A DNA stretch of 32,526 nt, taken from a bacterium. GTDB lineage: Bacteria; Patescibacteriota; JABMPQ01; JAUVWW01. The notes beneath the pieces are model-generated. The model had not been told where the DNA came from. It ran no database searches and saw only the letters and a program-made list of their open reading frames with translations. Position numbers and translations under genes: made by a program. The DNA is taken from NCBI GenBank assembly GCA_030603885.1, contig JAUVWW010000003.1, positions 77,223 through 109,748 of the forward strand, read 5' to 3'. This document shows, piece by piece, positions 16,812 through 25,659 of the stretch (position 1 is the first letter of the stretch; each line of letters begins with the position of its first letter).

Positions 16812-17216
16812 ATGAGAGGTCCAGAAGCAACAGTAGGAGCTATAATTAAGAAGGGGGGTAAGATTTTATTAGTTAAAAGGAATAATAAGCCTTTTAGAAA
16901 TTATTGGACTTTTCCAGGAGGACATATTGAGCGGGGAGAAACTGCTCTCCAGGCCATAAAGAGGGAAGTTAAAGAAGAGACAGACCTTACTTTGACCAAG
17001 CCCAGATTTTTTTGTTTTAATGATGAAATTTTTCCGCGTTTAAAGTGGTATGCTGTACTTTTGGTTTTCCTTGGTAAATCTAAAGGGAAAATAAAAGGGG
17101 ATGGAAAAGAAGTAAAAGAAATTAGATGGTTTTTTAAAAAAGATCTTTCCAAAATAAAAATGGCCTTTAATCATGGCCAGATTTTAAAGAAGTATTTTAG
17201 GTTGAAGAAGGGATAA
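16812..17216 (+). CDS. NUDIX hydrolase (second in window)
   Basis: 'WTFPGGHIERGETALQAIKREVKEETDL': Nudix box with the final Gly replaced by Asp; ATG at 16812. Confidence 0.88.
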   Translation: MRGPEATVGAIIKKGGKILLVKRNNKPFRNYWTFPGGHIERGETALQAIKREVKEETDLTLTKPRFFCFNDEIFPRLKWYAVLLVFLGKSKGKIKGDGKEVKEIRWFFKKDLSKIKMAFNHGQILKKYFRLKKG

Positions 17217-17220
17217 AAAA

Positions 17221-17297
17221 TGGCGGGGACGAAGGGATTTGAACCCTCGATCTCCTGCGTGACAGGCAGGCGCTTTAAACCACTAAGCTACGTCCCC
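17221..17297 (-). tRNA. tRNA-Asp(GTC), CCA encoded
   Basis: GGGGACG TA GCTT..anticodon arm CCTGC-CTGTCAC-GCAGG..GAGGG-TTCGAAT-CCCTT CGTCCCC G CCA. Confidence 0.93.
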
Positions 17298-17389
17298 TTA
17301 AACTTAATAATACCAAAAAATAAATTATTTGTCCATAACTGACAAAATAACTGGGACAAGATATACTAAAAGTTACTAACGCATAATCT

Positions 17390-18307
17390 GTGTTTTTAAA
17401 AGAAAAACTGGCTATTAACCCAGAAAAAATTTGTCCAAAACTAGAGTCTTTTATTAAGGAAAAGATGGATCTTCTAAAAAGGGATGGAGTGATTTTAGGT
17501 GTGTCTGGAGGACTTGATTCAGCGGTGACAGCTGCCCTTTGTGTTAGAGCAGTAGGAAAAGATAAAGTCTTAGCTCTGATTATACCAGAGAGAGATTCTG
17601 CCTCAGAGACAAAGACTGATGCCATTATGGTGGCCAAGAACTTAGGTATAAAGTATATATTCGAAGACCTTACTCCCAAGCTTAAAATGTTTGGTATCTA
17701 TCAGCTTCTTCCCTCAAGGTTTATTCCTAAAGCATGGAGAGGAAAAACTGTTCGTAGGTTTTATGAGTTATACGCTAAGAAGGTAGGTGAGAGCCCGTTT
17801 CAGAGTGGACTTTTAGGGTCAAAAGGTCTACCTTATGCTGACTGGTTAAACAAGAGCAATGCTTATTATCGAATCAAGCATCGTATGAGAATGGTTATTC
17901 TTTATTGGCAAGCTGAGCTAAAAAATCTTTTGTATGTCTCCTGTGCCAACAATACAGAATGGCTGACTGGATTTTTTGTAAAATTTGGTTGTGATGGAGC
18001 AGGGGATGTCATGCCTCTTTTGCCTTTTTATAAAACCCAGGTTAGAGAGCTAGCAAAGTATCTAAAGGTACCTAAAAAAATTCAAGAGAAAATACCTTCC
18101 CCGGACATTATGGCTGGAATTACTGATGAATACGCTATGGGCATCTCTTATGAGAAGTTGGATTTGATTTTAGTAGGACTAGAGAGCAAGATGAACTTTA
18201 AAGATATTGCCAAAGAAGCTTCAATAAGCACTGAACTTGTTGAATACGTTAACGATCTATACAAAAAATCAGACCACTTCCGCAAGGTATATGTACCTGA
18301 GTTTTAG
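17390..18307 (+). CDS. nadE: NAD(+) synthetase
   Basis: PP-loop 'GVSGGLDSAVTAALC', 'SCANNTEWLTGFFVKFGCDGAGDVMPLLPFYKTQVRELAKYL', 'IPSPDIMAGITDEYAMGISYEKLDLIL'; GTG start. Confidence 0.9.
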   Translation: MFLKEKLAINPEKICPKLESFIKEKMDLLKRDGVILGVSGGLDSAVTAALCVRAVGKDKVLALIIPERDSASETKTDAIMVAKNLGIKYIFEDLTPKLKMFGIYQLLPSRFIPKAWRGKTVRRFYELYAKKVGESPFQSGLLGSKGLPYADWLNKSNAYYRIKHRMRMVILYWQAELKNLLYVSCANNTEWLTGFFVKFGCDGAGDVMPLLPFYKTQVRELAKYLKVPKKIQEKIPSPDIMAGITDEYAMGISYEKLDLILVGLESKMNFKDIAKEASISTELVEYVNDLYKKSDHFRKVYVPEF

Positions 18308-18314
18308 GATTAAT

Positions 18315-18349
18315 AAAAATAGTGGTCAATTATCCGCCACTATTTTTTT
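18315..18349 (+). terminator. Terminator after nadE (also the 3' side of the minus gene)
   Basis: aaaatagtgg-N10-ccactatttttttt. Confidence 0.7.
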
Positions 18350-18372
18350 AAATTATTTATAAGATAGTCTTT

Positions 18373-18921
18373 TTAGAAACTTTCTTCGAAGGCTTCCTCA
18401 TCAGCCTCAGACCATTCTTGAAGCTGTTCTTCTTCTCTCTTTAAAATCTCATCCCACATGGAGGAGTTTTGAGAAGTTAAGGCTATAACCTTGCTTTTAA
18501 AATTGGTATTAAATTCAGCCAAAGCTTTTTTACTTTTTTTAAAAATCTTAACTAGATCTTCAAGTGCCTTTTCAGGTAATATGGGCAAAAATACCAAAAG
18601 ATCATTCTGATCGATTAAAGGAATGGTAGATTGAGAAATTAAATTTTTAAGTTCTTCTAGGAGAGGAAAGTCTTCTTCTTGATAGTATTTTTGAACCAAT
18701 TTTTTGGTGTGAGGAATATTTTTTCCGGTGGTATCTTCACTTTTTGAAGCAGCAGAAAAGCTAGCTGCCTTTAGCCGGGCGATAAAGCCCTCAATAATTT
18801 TTTTTAGACTTGGAGTTTTGCCAGCCCCCTGATATTGATCCGAAGTTTCCATTTCTCTTTTGATGGAGTTTTCCACAAACTGTTCTCTAATTTCTTTGAT
18901 TGGTTCTTTTTCAATTTTCAT
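18373..18921 (-). CDS. Conserved-style hypothetical protein, acidic C-terminus
   Basis: ORF starting at internal ATG (18921), since the listed start overlaps the tRNA gene; no recognised family. Confidence 0.6.
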   Translation of the reverse strand: MKIEKEPIKEIREQFVENSIKREMETSDQYQGAGKTPSLKKIIEGFIARLKAASFSAASKSEDTTGKNIPHTKKLVQKYYQEEDFPLLEELKNLISQSTIPLIDQNDLLVFLPILPEKALEDLVKIFKKSKKALAEFNTNFKSKVIALTSQNSSMWDEILKREEEQLQEWSEADEEAFEESF

Positions 18922-18927
18922 AAAAAT

Positions 18928-19002
18928 TGGTACCAGGGGTGGGAATTGAACCCACGACATGAGGCTTATGAGTCCTCCGCTCTACCACTGAGCTACCCTG
19001 GC
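18928..19002 (-). tRNA. tRNA with CAT anticodon (elongator Met or Ile2), CCA encoded
   Basis: GCCAGGG TA GCTC AGTGGTA GAGC G GAGGA CTCATAA GCCTC ATGTC GTGGG TTCAATT CCCAC CCCTGGT A CCA. Confidence 0.9.
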
Positions 19003-19003
19003 T

Positions 19004-19078
19004 TGGTTGCGGGGGTAGGATTTGCACCTACGACCTCGAGGTTATGGGCCTCGCGAGCTACTACTGCTCCACCCCGCT
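19004..19078 (-). tRNA. Initiator tRNA-fMet (CAT), CCA encoded, atypical
   Basis: AGCGGGG TG GAGC AGTAGTA GCTC G CGAGG CCCATAA CCTCG AGGTC GTAGG TGCAAAT CCTAC CCCCGCA ACCA; A1xA72 mismatch and A11:U24 fit a bacterial initiator. Confidence 0.87.
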
Positions 19079-19182
19079 TTGTGAACGCCATTTGGCGATT
19101 TCATTATATACTATAACTTGAAATAATGCAAGGTTTTTGGTAAAATAGATTTAAAAGCAGTTTATAAGTTTATTAAATTAAC

Positions 19183-20157
19183 ATGCTTATTACTAATTTA
19201 ATCTTTTTCATTGCCTCCTGTATTGTTTTAATTCTTAGTGGATCTTGGTTGGTCAAGAGTTTAAGTAAGATTGCTCGTTTTTTAAAACTGAGTGAGTTTA
19301 TAGCCGCTTTTATTATCATGGCTTTTTCTACCTCTGTACCAGAGCTGTTTGTGGGTATCACTTCAGCTATAGAAAAAAATCCTGCTCTGGCTTTAGGTAC
19401 TGTTATTGGTTCTAATATTGCAGCTTTGACTTTGGTCATTGGTATAGCGGTTATTTTGGCTAGAGGAATTAAGATTAGGAGTAAGATGGTTAGGCAAGAT
19501 GCCACTAATATGTTCTTTATTGCTTTGGTCCCTGTGCTTTTAATGTTTTTTGGTCGTTCTATTGAGCGATGGGAAGGAGCTATCTTAGTGGCTATTTTTG
19601 TTTTCTATATCTGGCGGATGATTAAAAGAAGAAAAAGATTTGAAAGAGAATACAAAGATGGAGTGAAAGTTAAAGATATAATTATATCTTCATTGATCTT
19701 TTTAGGCTCTTTGGTTTTATTATATCTAAGTGCTCAATTTTTGGTAAAATATGCTACTTTATTAGCCTTAGATTTAGCTTTACCCGCTATCCTGATTGGT
19801 TTGTTTTTGGTGGCTATTGGTACTTCTTTACCTGAACTTGTTTTCCAAACAAGAGCAGTTCTAACAAAACATCCTGAAATGGCTCTAGGTGATTGTATTG
19901 GTAGTGTGGTAGCCAATTCTACTTTGGTTTTAGGAATAACCGCCCTTATTTATCCCATTGAAGCAAATTTTCTACTTTTCTTCACTTCTGCCATTTTCAT
20001 GCTAGTCATCGTCTTTTTATTTGGAACAATGGTGGAAAGTGGAGACAAATTATATCTTAGAGAAGGCTTATCTTTGATTTTTCTCTATATTTTCTTTATC
20101 ATGCTTGAATTTTATATTCATACTCTTCAAGGAAAAGAAGGAATTTTAGGATTTTAA
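19183..20157 (+). CDS. CaCA family Na+/Ca2+ exchanger-like transporter
   Basis: Two inverted alpha repeats: 'AFIIMAFSTSVPELFVGITSAIEKNPALALGTVIGSNIAALTLVIG' and 'LFLVAIGTSLPELVFQTRAVLTKHPEMALGDCIGSVVANSTLVLG'. Confidence 0.95.
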   Translation: MLITNLIFFIASCIVLILSGSWLVKSLSKIARFLKLSEFIAAFIIMAFSTSVPELFVGITSAIEKNPALALGTVIGSNIAALTLVIGIAVILARGIKIRSKMVRQDATNMFFIALVPVLLMFFGRSIERWEGAILVAIFVFYIWRMIKRRKRFEREYKDGVKVKDIIISSLIFLGSLVLLYLSAQFLVKYATLLALDLALPAILIGLFLVAIGTSLPELVFQTRAVLTKHPEMALGDCIGSVVANSTLVLGITALIYPIEANFLLFFTSAIFMLVIVFLFGTMVESGDKLYLREGLSLIFLYIFFIMLEFYIHTLQGKEGILGF

Positions 20158-20176
20158 AACTTAAATAAAAATTTTT

Positions 20177-20202
20177 AAATCCCTTTGATAAGGGATTTTT
20201 TA
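20177..20202 (+). terminator. Rho-independent terminator
   Basis: aaatccctttgataagggattttttaa. Confidence 0.75.
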
Positions 20203-20213
20203 ATCTTATTATA

Positions 20214-20242
20214 TTGAAATTTATTTTTAGAAATGTTAATCT
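20214..20242 (+). promoter_or_regulatory. Candidate sbcD promoter, extended -10
   Basis: TTGAAA-N17-TAATCT with TGT directly before the -10. Confidence 0.6.
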
Positions 20243-20263
20243 AAACTGAGCTAAATTATAGCT

Positions 20264-21472
20264 ATGATTAAACTTCTTCACATTGCCGATATCCATCTAG
20301 GTATGGAGAATTATGGAAAGACAGATCCTATAACTGGTCTTTCCTCCAGGCTTTTAGACTTTTTAGAAAGCTTTGATTATGCTATTGATTATGCTTTAGA
20401 AAATAAAATAGATTTAGTTTTGTTTGCTGGTGATGCTTTTAAATCAAGATACCCCTCTCCTACTTTTCAGCGAGAATTTGCCAAGAGAATAAAAAAACTA
20501 GCTTCTTCGGGAATACCAACGGTTTTGCTAGTTGGGAATCATGATATACCTGCTTCCGAGGGAAAAGCTAATACTTTAGATATCTATCATACTTTGGAGG
20601 TGGAAAATGTTTATGTCTCAAGAAAACCAGAACTTTTAACTTTAGATTTAAAAAATAAAGAAAAAATACAGATTGCTACTTTACCCTGGCTTGCCAAAAG
20701 CATTTTAGCCAGCAAAAAAGATTATGAGAAAAAGACCATTTCTGAAATTCATCAAGAGATGGCTGAAAAGCTTGTCAAAAAAGTCAAAGATCTCATTCCT
20801 CAAATTGATGACCATTTGCCTTGTGTTATGTTGGCTCACACAACCATTGCCGGAGCAGAATATGGTTCAGAGCATAAGGTCTATGTTGGCTCGGATGTTG
20901 TCTTACCTTTGAATATTTTTGCTCAAGAACCTTTTGATTATGTAGCCCTAGGTCATCTCCACAAATTTCAGATTCTAAATCAGAATCCGCCAGTTGTTTA
21001 TTCAGGAAGTATAGATAGAGTAGATTTTTCAGAAGAAAAAGAAGATAAAGGATTTATAGTGGTAGAGATCTCAAATAAAAACACCAAATACCAATTTATC
21101 CCTGTCCCAGCCCGAAAGTTTTTGACTATTAGGGTTAAAGTTAATGAGGAAGATTCTGAGCCCACCCAAAAAGTAATCTCCCAGATTGAAAAGAACAAGA
21201 TAGAAGATAGAGTAATAAGAATTATTATAGAAGTTCCCGAAAGCCAGGTTGAGAAACTGCATGACCATGAAATTAGAAAAGTATTATCCCAAGCCCATTT
21301 TATTGCCGCGATTAATAAAGAAGTAATTAAAAAAGAAAGAGATAAAAAAGTTTTGTATACAGAAGAACTATCTGTGATAGAGGCTCTGGAAAGGTATTGG
21401 CAATCAAAGGGGATTAGCCAGAAAAGGATGAAGAGGTTGAAAGATTATGCAGAAAAGCTCACTAAAGAGTAA
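20264..21472 (+). CDS. sbcD: SbcD/Mre11-type exonuclease subunit
   Basis: 'LHIADIHLGM', 'DLVLFAGDAFKS', 'TVLLVGNHDIP', 'CVMLAHTTIAGAEYGSE', 'DYVALGHLHKFQ'; precedes sbcC. Confidence 0.95.
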   Translation: MIKLLHIADIHLGMENYGKTDPITGLSSRLLDFLESFDYAIDYALENKIDLVLFAGDAFKSRYPSPTFQREFAKRIKKLASSGIPTVLLVGNHDIPASEGKANTLDIYHTLEVENVYVSRKPELLTLDLKNKEKIQIATLPWLAKSILASKKDYEKKTISEIHQEMAEKLVKKVKDLIPQIDDHLPCVMLAHTTIAGAEYGSEHKVYVGSDVVLPLNIFAQEPFDYVALGHLHKFQILNQNPPVVYSGSIDRVDFSEEKEDKGFIVVEISNKNTKYQFIPVPARKFLTIRVKVNEEDSEPTQKVISQIEKNKIEDRVIRIIIEVPESQVEKLHDHEIRKVLSQAHFIAAINKEVIKKERDKKVLYTEELSVIEALERYWQSKGISQKRMKRLKDYAEKLTKE

Positions 21473-21491
21473 GAATTGTTAAATTGTTATC

Positions 21492-24080
21492 ATGATTCCT
21501 CTTCGTCTACAACTTCATAATTTCATGTCCTATGGCTCAAATTCTCAGCCTTTAGATTTTAAAGGTATTGATTTGGCTTGTCTTTCAGGAGCAAATGGCG
21601 TGGGAAAATCTTCTCTTTTAGAGGCAATAACCTGGGCGCTTTGGGGCAAGGCAAGAGCTAAATCGGATGATGATTTGATTAAATTAGGTAACCAAGATAT
21701 GTGGGTTGATTTTGTATTTGATTTAGAGGGGACAAAGTACAGAGTGGTTAGAAAAAGATCAAAGCAAGGCAAAGGGCAAAGTTCTCTGGAATTTATGATA
21801 GCTTCTGGATTGGAAGAAAAAGGAAGACAAGAGAGTTTAAGCGATTGGACACCCATGACCGGGGCTACTAAAGCCGAAACTCAGGAGGCAATCGTAAAGA
21901 CCCTACGCATGGAATATGACACTTTTATTAATTCTGCTTTTCTGCGTCAAGGTCATGCTGATGAATTTACGGTCAAACGGCCAGCCGAAAGAAAAGCTAT
22001 TTTAGGCGATATTTTAGGTCTGTCTTATTACGATCAGCTAGAATCTCAAGCTAAAGAATTATCTCGTCATAAAGAAATCGAAAAAGAAAGTTTAGAAAAA
22101 CAGCTTGAGGACATGATTTTAGAGCTTGGAGACAAGAAAACAATTCAAAAAGAAGTAGAAAAAATTGAAAAATCTTTACAAGGAACTTCAAAAGAAATCC
22201 AAGTCAAAGAAAAAGAGGTTATAGACCTACAAAAAAAGAAGTCTGATCTTGAAACAGATCTGAAAAAGATAGAGGAATTAAAATTAAGAGTCTCTGATTT
22301 TGAAAAAGACATCCAAGATTTAAATTTAGATATTCAGAAACATGATCAGATCGTATCTTTTGCCCAAAAATTAATTATCCAGAAAGAAAGCATCGAGACA
22401 AATTTTGAAAAGTATAAAGAGAATCTAAAATTAAATGAAGATTACAATCAAAAATTATCTAAGCAGCTAGAATTAAATAAACAAAAATCAGAGATTGAAA
22501 AAAACATTGATCAGGAAAAACATAAATTAGAAATGGAAAAAGGACAGACAAAAGCCAAATTAGAGGAAATAAAAAATAAATTAGCCAAAAAAGAAGAAAT
22601 AGAAGAAGAAAAAAATAAAATAGAGAAAGAGTTGAGTTTATTGAAACAAAAAGAAAAGGAATTAATTGAATTCCAAAAAGATTATCATAAAATTAAAGAA
22701 AGATTAGCTGAAATAAAAGTTGAGTTAAAACAACTAAAAACAAACGGAGAAGAGATTAAGAACAAGATTACTATTTTATCCAAAGCAAAAGCTGATTGTC
22801 CTTTGTGTAAACAAAGTTTGACAGAGGAACATAGAAAAGAAGTCATTGGTGAGCTAGAAAATCAACTTATCCAGAAAAGAGAAGAGTATAAAGAATTGAG
22901 AGATAAGAAGATTACTTTTAAAGAAAAAACAGAGAGTTTGGAAGCAAATATTAAAGAAACAGAGATTGAACTGACTGGTAAATCAGAAGTAGAGAGGAAG
23001 CTGACTGAGTTGTCTAAAGATTTAAGGGAAATAGAGAATTTAACACAAGAAGAAAAAGAACAAATAGAAAAATACAAGAAATTGTCAGAGAGACTCGAGG
23101 GAAAAGAATATGATCCAGAAGATTTTAAAAAGCTTCAAGAGCTAGAAAAAGAAATTTCTTCTATCAGTTATGATGAAAAAGAGCATAATCAAGTTAAAGA
23201 AAAAGTTAAACAATTAGAGAAATATGGTCAATTAAAATCAAAGCTTGATCAAGCAAAAGAGAAAATTACTGATTCCAAAGAAGCCAGAGCCAGAATTGAA
23301 GAAATCATCAAAAGAAAAAAAGTCTCCATAGAAAAAGATACCAAAGAAAAAGAGGATTTGGCTCAAAATATTAAGAAGCTAGAAATAATAAATAACAAAT
23401 TAGAAGAAGAAAATAAAGTTTTAATGGATCTGAGAGTTAAAGTTTCTGGTGTGCAAAAGGAATATGGGGCAGTTAAGGAAAAGTATGATCGATTGATCAA
23501 AATTGAAGAGGAAGAGAAAGAAAAGCGAAAAAAACTAAAAGGGGCAGAAGAGGAAAAATCAATTTATGACGAATTAGCTTTAGCTTTTTCTAAAAAAGGA
23601 GTTCAAGCCATGATTATTGAATCAGCTATTCCTGAAATTGAAGAAGAAGCAAATAAGCTGTTATCTCGTATGACCGACGGAAAAATGCAAGTCAAATTTG
23701 AAACACAAAGAGAAAAAAAGACTGATGGTGAACTTCAGGAGACTTTGGATATTAAGATTTCTGATGAGCAAGGAATAAGAGCTTATGAATTATTCTCTGG
23801 CGGTGAAGCTTATCGGATTAATTTTGCCATTCGAGTCGCTTTGTCTAAACTTTTAGCTCATCGGGCTGGAGCCAAATTGCAGTTTTTGGTGATTGATGAA
23901 GGCTTTGGTACTCAAGATATTCAGGGAAGAGAACATTTAGTAGAAGCCATTAATTCCATTTCTTCTGAATTTAAAAAAATTCTAGTTATCACCCATGTCC
24001 CAGAACTTAGAGATGTTTTTCCCACTAGAATAGAAATAACTAAGGATGAAGAAGGAAGTCATTTGAATGTGGTGGGGTAG
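21492..24080 (+). CDS. sbcC: SbcC/Rad50-type SMC-like ATPase with zinc-hook motif
   Basis: Walker A 'GANGVGKSSLLEAITWALWG', long coiled coil, zinc hook 'CPLC', C-terminal 'ELFSGGEAYRINFAIRVALSKLL..LQFLVIDEGFGTQD'. Confidence 0.95.
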   Translation: MIPLRLQLHNFMSYGSNSQPLDFKGIDLACLSGANGVGKSSLLEAITWALWGKARAKSDDDLIKLGNQDMWVDFVFDLEGTKYRVVRKRSKQGKGQSSLEFMIASGLEEKGRQESLSDWTPMTGATKAETQEAIVKTLRMEYDTFINSAFLRQGHADEFTVKRPAERKAILGDILGLSYYDQLESQAKELSRHKEIEKESLEKQLEDMILELGDKKTIQKEVEKIEKSLQGTSKEIQVKEKEVIDLQKKKSDLETDLKKIEELKLRVSDFEKDIQDLNLDIQKHDQIVSFAQKLIIQKESIETNFEKYKENLKLNEDYNQKLSKQLELNKQKSEIEKNIDQEKHKLEMEKGQTKAKLEEIKNKLAKKEEIEEEKNKIEKELSLLKQKEKELIEFQKDYHKIKERLAEIKVELKQLKTNGEEIKNKITILSKAKADCPLCKQSLTEEHRKEVIGELENQLIQKREEYKELRDKKITFKEKTESLEANIKETEIELTGKSEVERKLTELSKDLREIENLTQEEKEQIEKYKKLSERLEGKEYDPEDFKKLQELEKEISSISYDEKEHNQVKEKVKQLEKYGQLKSKLDQAKEKITDSKEARARIEEIIKRKKVSIEKDTKEKEDLAQNIKKLEIINNKLEEENKVLMDLRVKVSGVQKEYGAVKEKYDRLIKIEEEEKEKRKKLKGAEEEKSIYDELALAFSKKGVQAMIIESAIPEIEEEANKLLSRMTDGKMQVKFETQREKKTDGELQETLDIKISDEQGIRAYELFSGGEAYRINFAIRVALSKLLAHRAGAKLQFLVIDEGFGTQDIQGREHLVEAINSISSEFKKILVITHVPELRDVFPTRIEITKDEEGSHLNVVG

Positions 24081-24110
24081 GGTCTAGTAATCTAGTAATT
24101 TAGGAATAAA

Positions 24111-24158
24111 AATAGGTCAGCTGTCGTACAGACTAGCTGACCCTATTTATTTTTGGCT
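24111..24158 (+). terminator. Terminator after sbcC
   Basis: aataggtcagct-gtcgtacagact-agctgaccctatttattttt. Confidence 0.7.
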
Positions 24159-24199
24159 TAAATAAGCCATTTTTATTTGAATTTATACACATAATTTTC

Positions 24200-24228
24200 T
24201 TTACTTTTGCTTAAAAATCGTGTAAAAT
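24200..24228 (+). promoter_or_regulatory. Candidate promoter of the membrane protein-pheS-pheT unit
   Basis: TTTACT-N17-TAAAAT, about 31 nt before ATG 24259. Confidence 0.45.
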
Positions 24229-24258
24229 AAAGAAAAGTTCTAAATTCTACATCCATTT

Positions 24259-24627
24259 ATGACTCTTCGTCGCTACTTAATTGGCATGATCATTTCTACC
24301 CTTACCTGTTGGGCTGCTTGGGTGATTGTTTTAATTTATATTGATCCTGAAAAAGCAGGCTTTGTTGGTTTTTTAAGTTTTTATGTTAGTTTATTTTTTG
24401 CCATGGTTGGCACCCTAGCTTTAGCTGGATTTTATATTAGACGTTGGTTTTCTAAAAATGAGGTTCTCTTTGCCCACATTACCCCTTCTTTTAGACAGGG
24501 AGTACTGCTTTCTATTTGTTTTATTGGATGTTTGATTTTGCAATCTTTTAGAATATTGACTTGGTGGGATGGGATTTTGTTTGTAGGGGCAGTGGCACTT
24601 TTAGAGTTTTATTTTATGAGTAGATAA
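24259..24627 (+). CDS. Small integral membrane protein (about 4 TM), function unknown
   Basis: Strongly hydrophobic 122-aa ORF, 8 nt upstream of pheS. Confidence 0.75.
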   Translation: MTLRRYLIGMIISTLTCWAAWVIVLIYIDPEKAGFVGFLSFYVSLFFAMVGTLALAGFYIRRWFSKNEVLFAHITPSFRQGVLLSICFIGCLILQSFRILTWWDGILFVGAVALLEFYFMSR

Positions 24628-24634
24628 TATAAAC

Positions 24635-25657
24635 ATGGAAAAAGAATTAAAGACAATAAGAGAGATTGCTTTAAAAGAAATTTCTCAGGCAAAAAGTTTG
24701 GATGAGCTTAACAATCTCTATTTAAAGTACTTTGGCCGCAGAAAAGGAAAACTCACCATTATTTTACGTGGCATTAAAGATTTGTCAGAAAAAGAACGGC
24801 CCAAGATTGGTAAGTTGGCTAATGAAATTAAGCAAGAGCTAGAACAAGAGTTAGAGAAAAAGAAAAGAGAGTTTCAAGAAGCAAAGATAGATATCATTGC
24901 TAAAAAAGAATGGATCGATGTTACCCAGCCTGGTGTAAAACCTCCTCATGGACATCTTCATCCTATCACCCAAGTTCGAAGAGAAGTAGAGAAGGTTTTT
25001 TCATCCATGGGATTTGAAATTGCAGAAGGACCAGAAGTGGAGAAAGAATATTATAATTTTGATGCTCTAAATATTCCTAAAGAGCATTCGGCCCGAGAAT
25101 TGATGGATACTTTTTGGTTAAAGGATGGAAATTTGCTTCGGACTCATACCTCTCCTGTTCAAGTTAGAGTAATGGAAAAAAGAAAACCTCCTTTAAGAAT
25201 AATAGCTCCTGGCCGTTGCTTTCGTTATGAAGCCATTGATGCTTCCCATGAAGCTACCTTTAATCAGGTAGAAGGACTAATGATAGGCGAAGGTGTATCT
25301 TTAGCCAATCTTAAAGCAGTTCTTATTTCTTTTGTCAAAAGATTTTTTGGAGAAGAAACCAAAACTCGTCTTAGACCAGGATATTTTCCCTTTGTGGAAC
25401 CTGGATTTGAGTTAGATATAACTTGCACTGTATGTGGTGGAAAAGGCTGCTCTGTTTGCAAAGGAACAGGTTGGGTAGAGATTATTCCTTGTGGTATGGT
25501 CCATCCCAATGTGCTGAAAAATGTAAAATATGATCCCAAAAAAGTTTCTGGCTTTGCTTTTGGCATGGGTCTGGATCGGGTGGCCATGATGAGATACGGG
25601 ATTGATGATATCCGACTTTTTTATGGCGGAGATCTTAGATTTCTAAATCAGTTTTAA
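24635..25657 (+). CDS. pheS: Phenylalanine-tRNA ligase alpha subunit
   Basis: 'HPITQVRREVEKVFSSMGFEIAEGPEVE', 'LLRTHTSPVQVRVM', 'FNQVEGLMIGEGVSLANLK', 'CTVCGGKGCSVCKGTGWVEI', 'GFAFGMGLDRVAMMRYGIDDIRLFY'. Confidence 0.97.
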   Translation: MEKELKTIREIALKEISQAKSLDELNNLYLKYFGRRKGKLTIILRGIKDLSEKERPKIGKLANEIKQELEQELEKKKREFQEAKIDIIAKKEWIDVTQPGVKPPHGHLHPITQVRREVEKVFSSMGFEIAEGPEVEKEYYNFDALNIPKEHSARELMDTFWLKDGNLLRTHTSPVQVRVMEKRKPPLRIIAPGRCFRYEAIDASHEATFNQVEGLMIGEGVSLANLKAVLISFVKRFFGEETKTRLRPGYFPFVEPGFELDITCTVCGGKGCSVCKGTGWVEIIPCGMVHPNVLKNVKYDPKKVSGFAFGMGLDRVAMMRYGIDDIRLFYGGDLRFLNQF

Positions 25658-25659
25658 TT

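Noticed and set aside
17221-19078. tRNA genes as integration sites of a mobile element
   Set aside because: No integrase, transposase or att-like direct repeats found around them; flanking genes look like core genes.
18835-19116. Plus-strand 93-aa ORF
   Set aside because: It overlaps both tRNA genes and the antisense side of the hypothetical CDS; no independent support.
20264-24080. sbcD-sbcC as part of a defence island
   Set aside because: Domain content is that of ordinary SbcCD/Mre11-Rad50 repair and neighbours are housekeeping genes; no defence partner seen.
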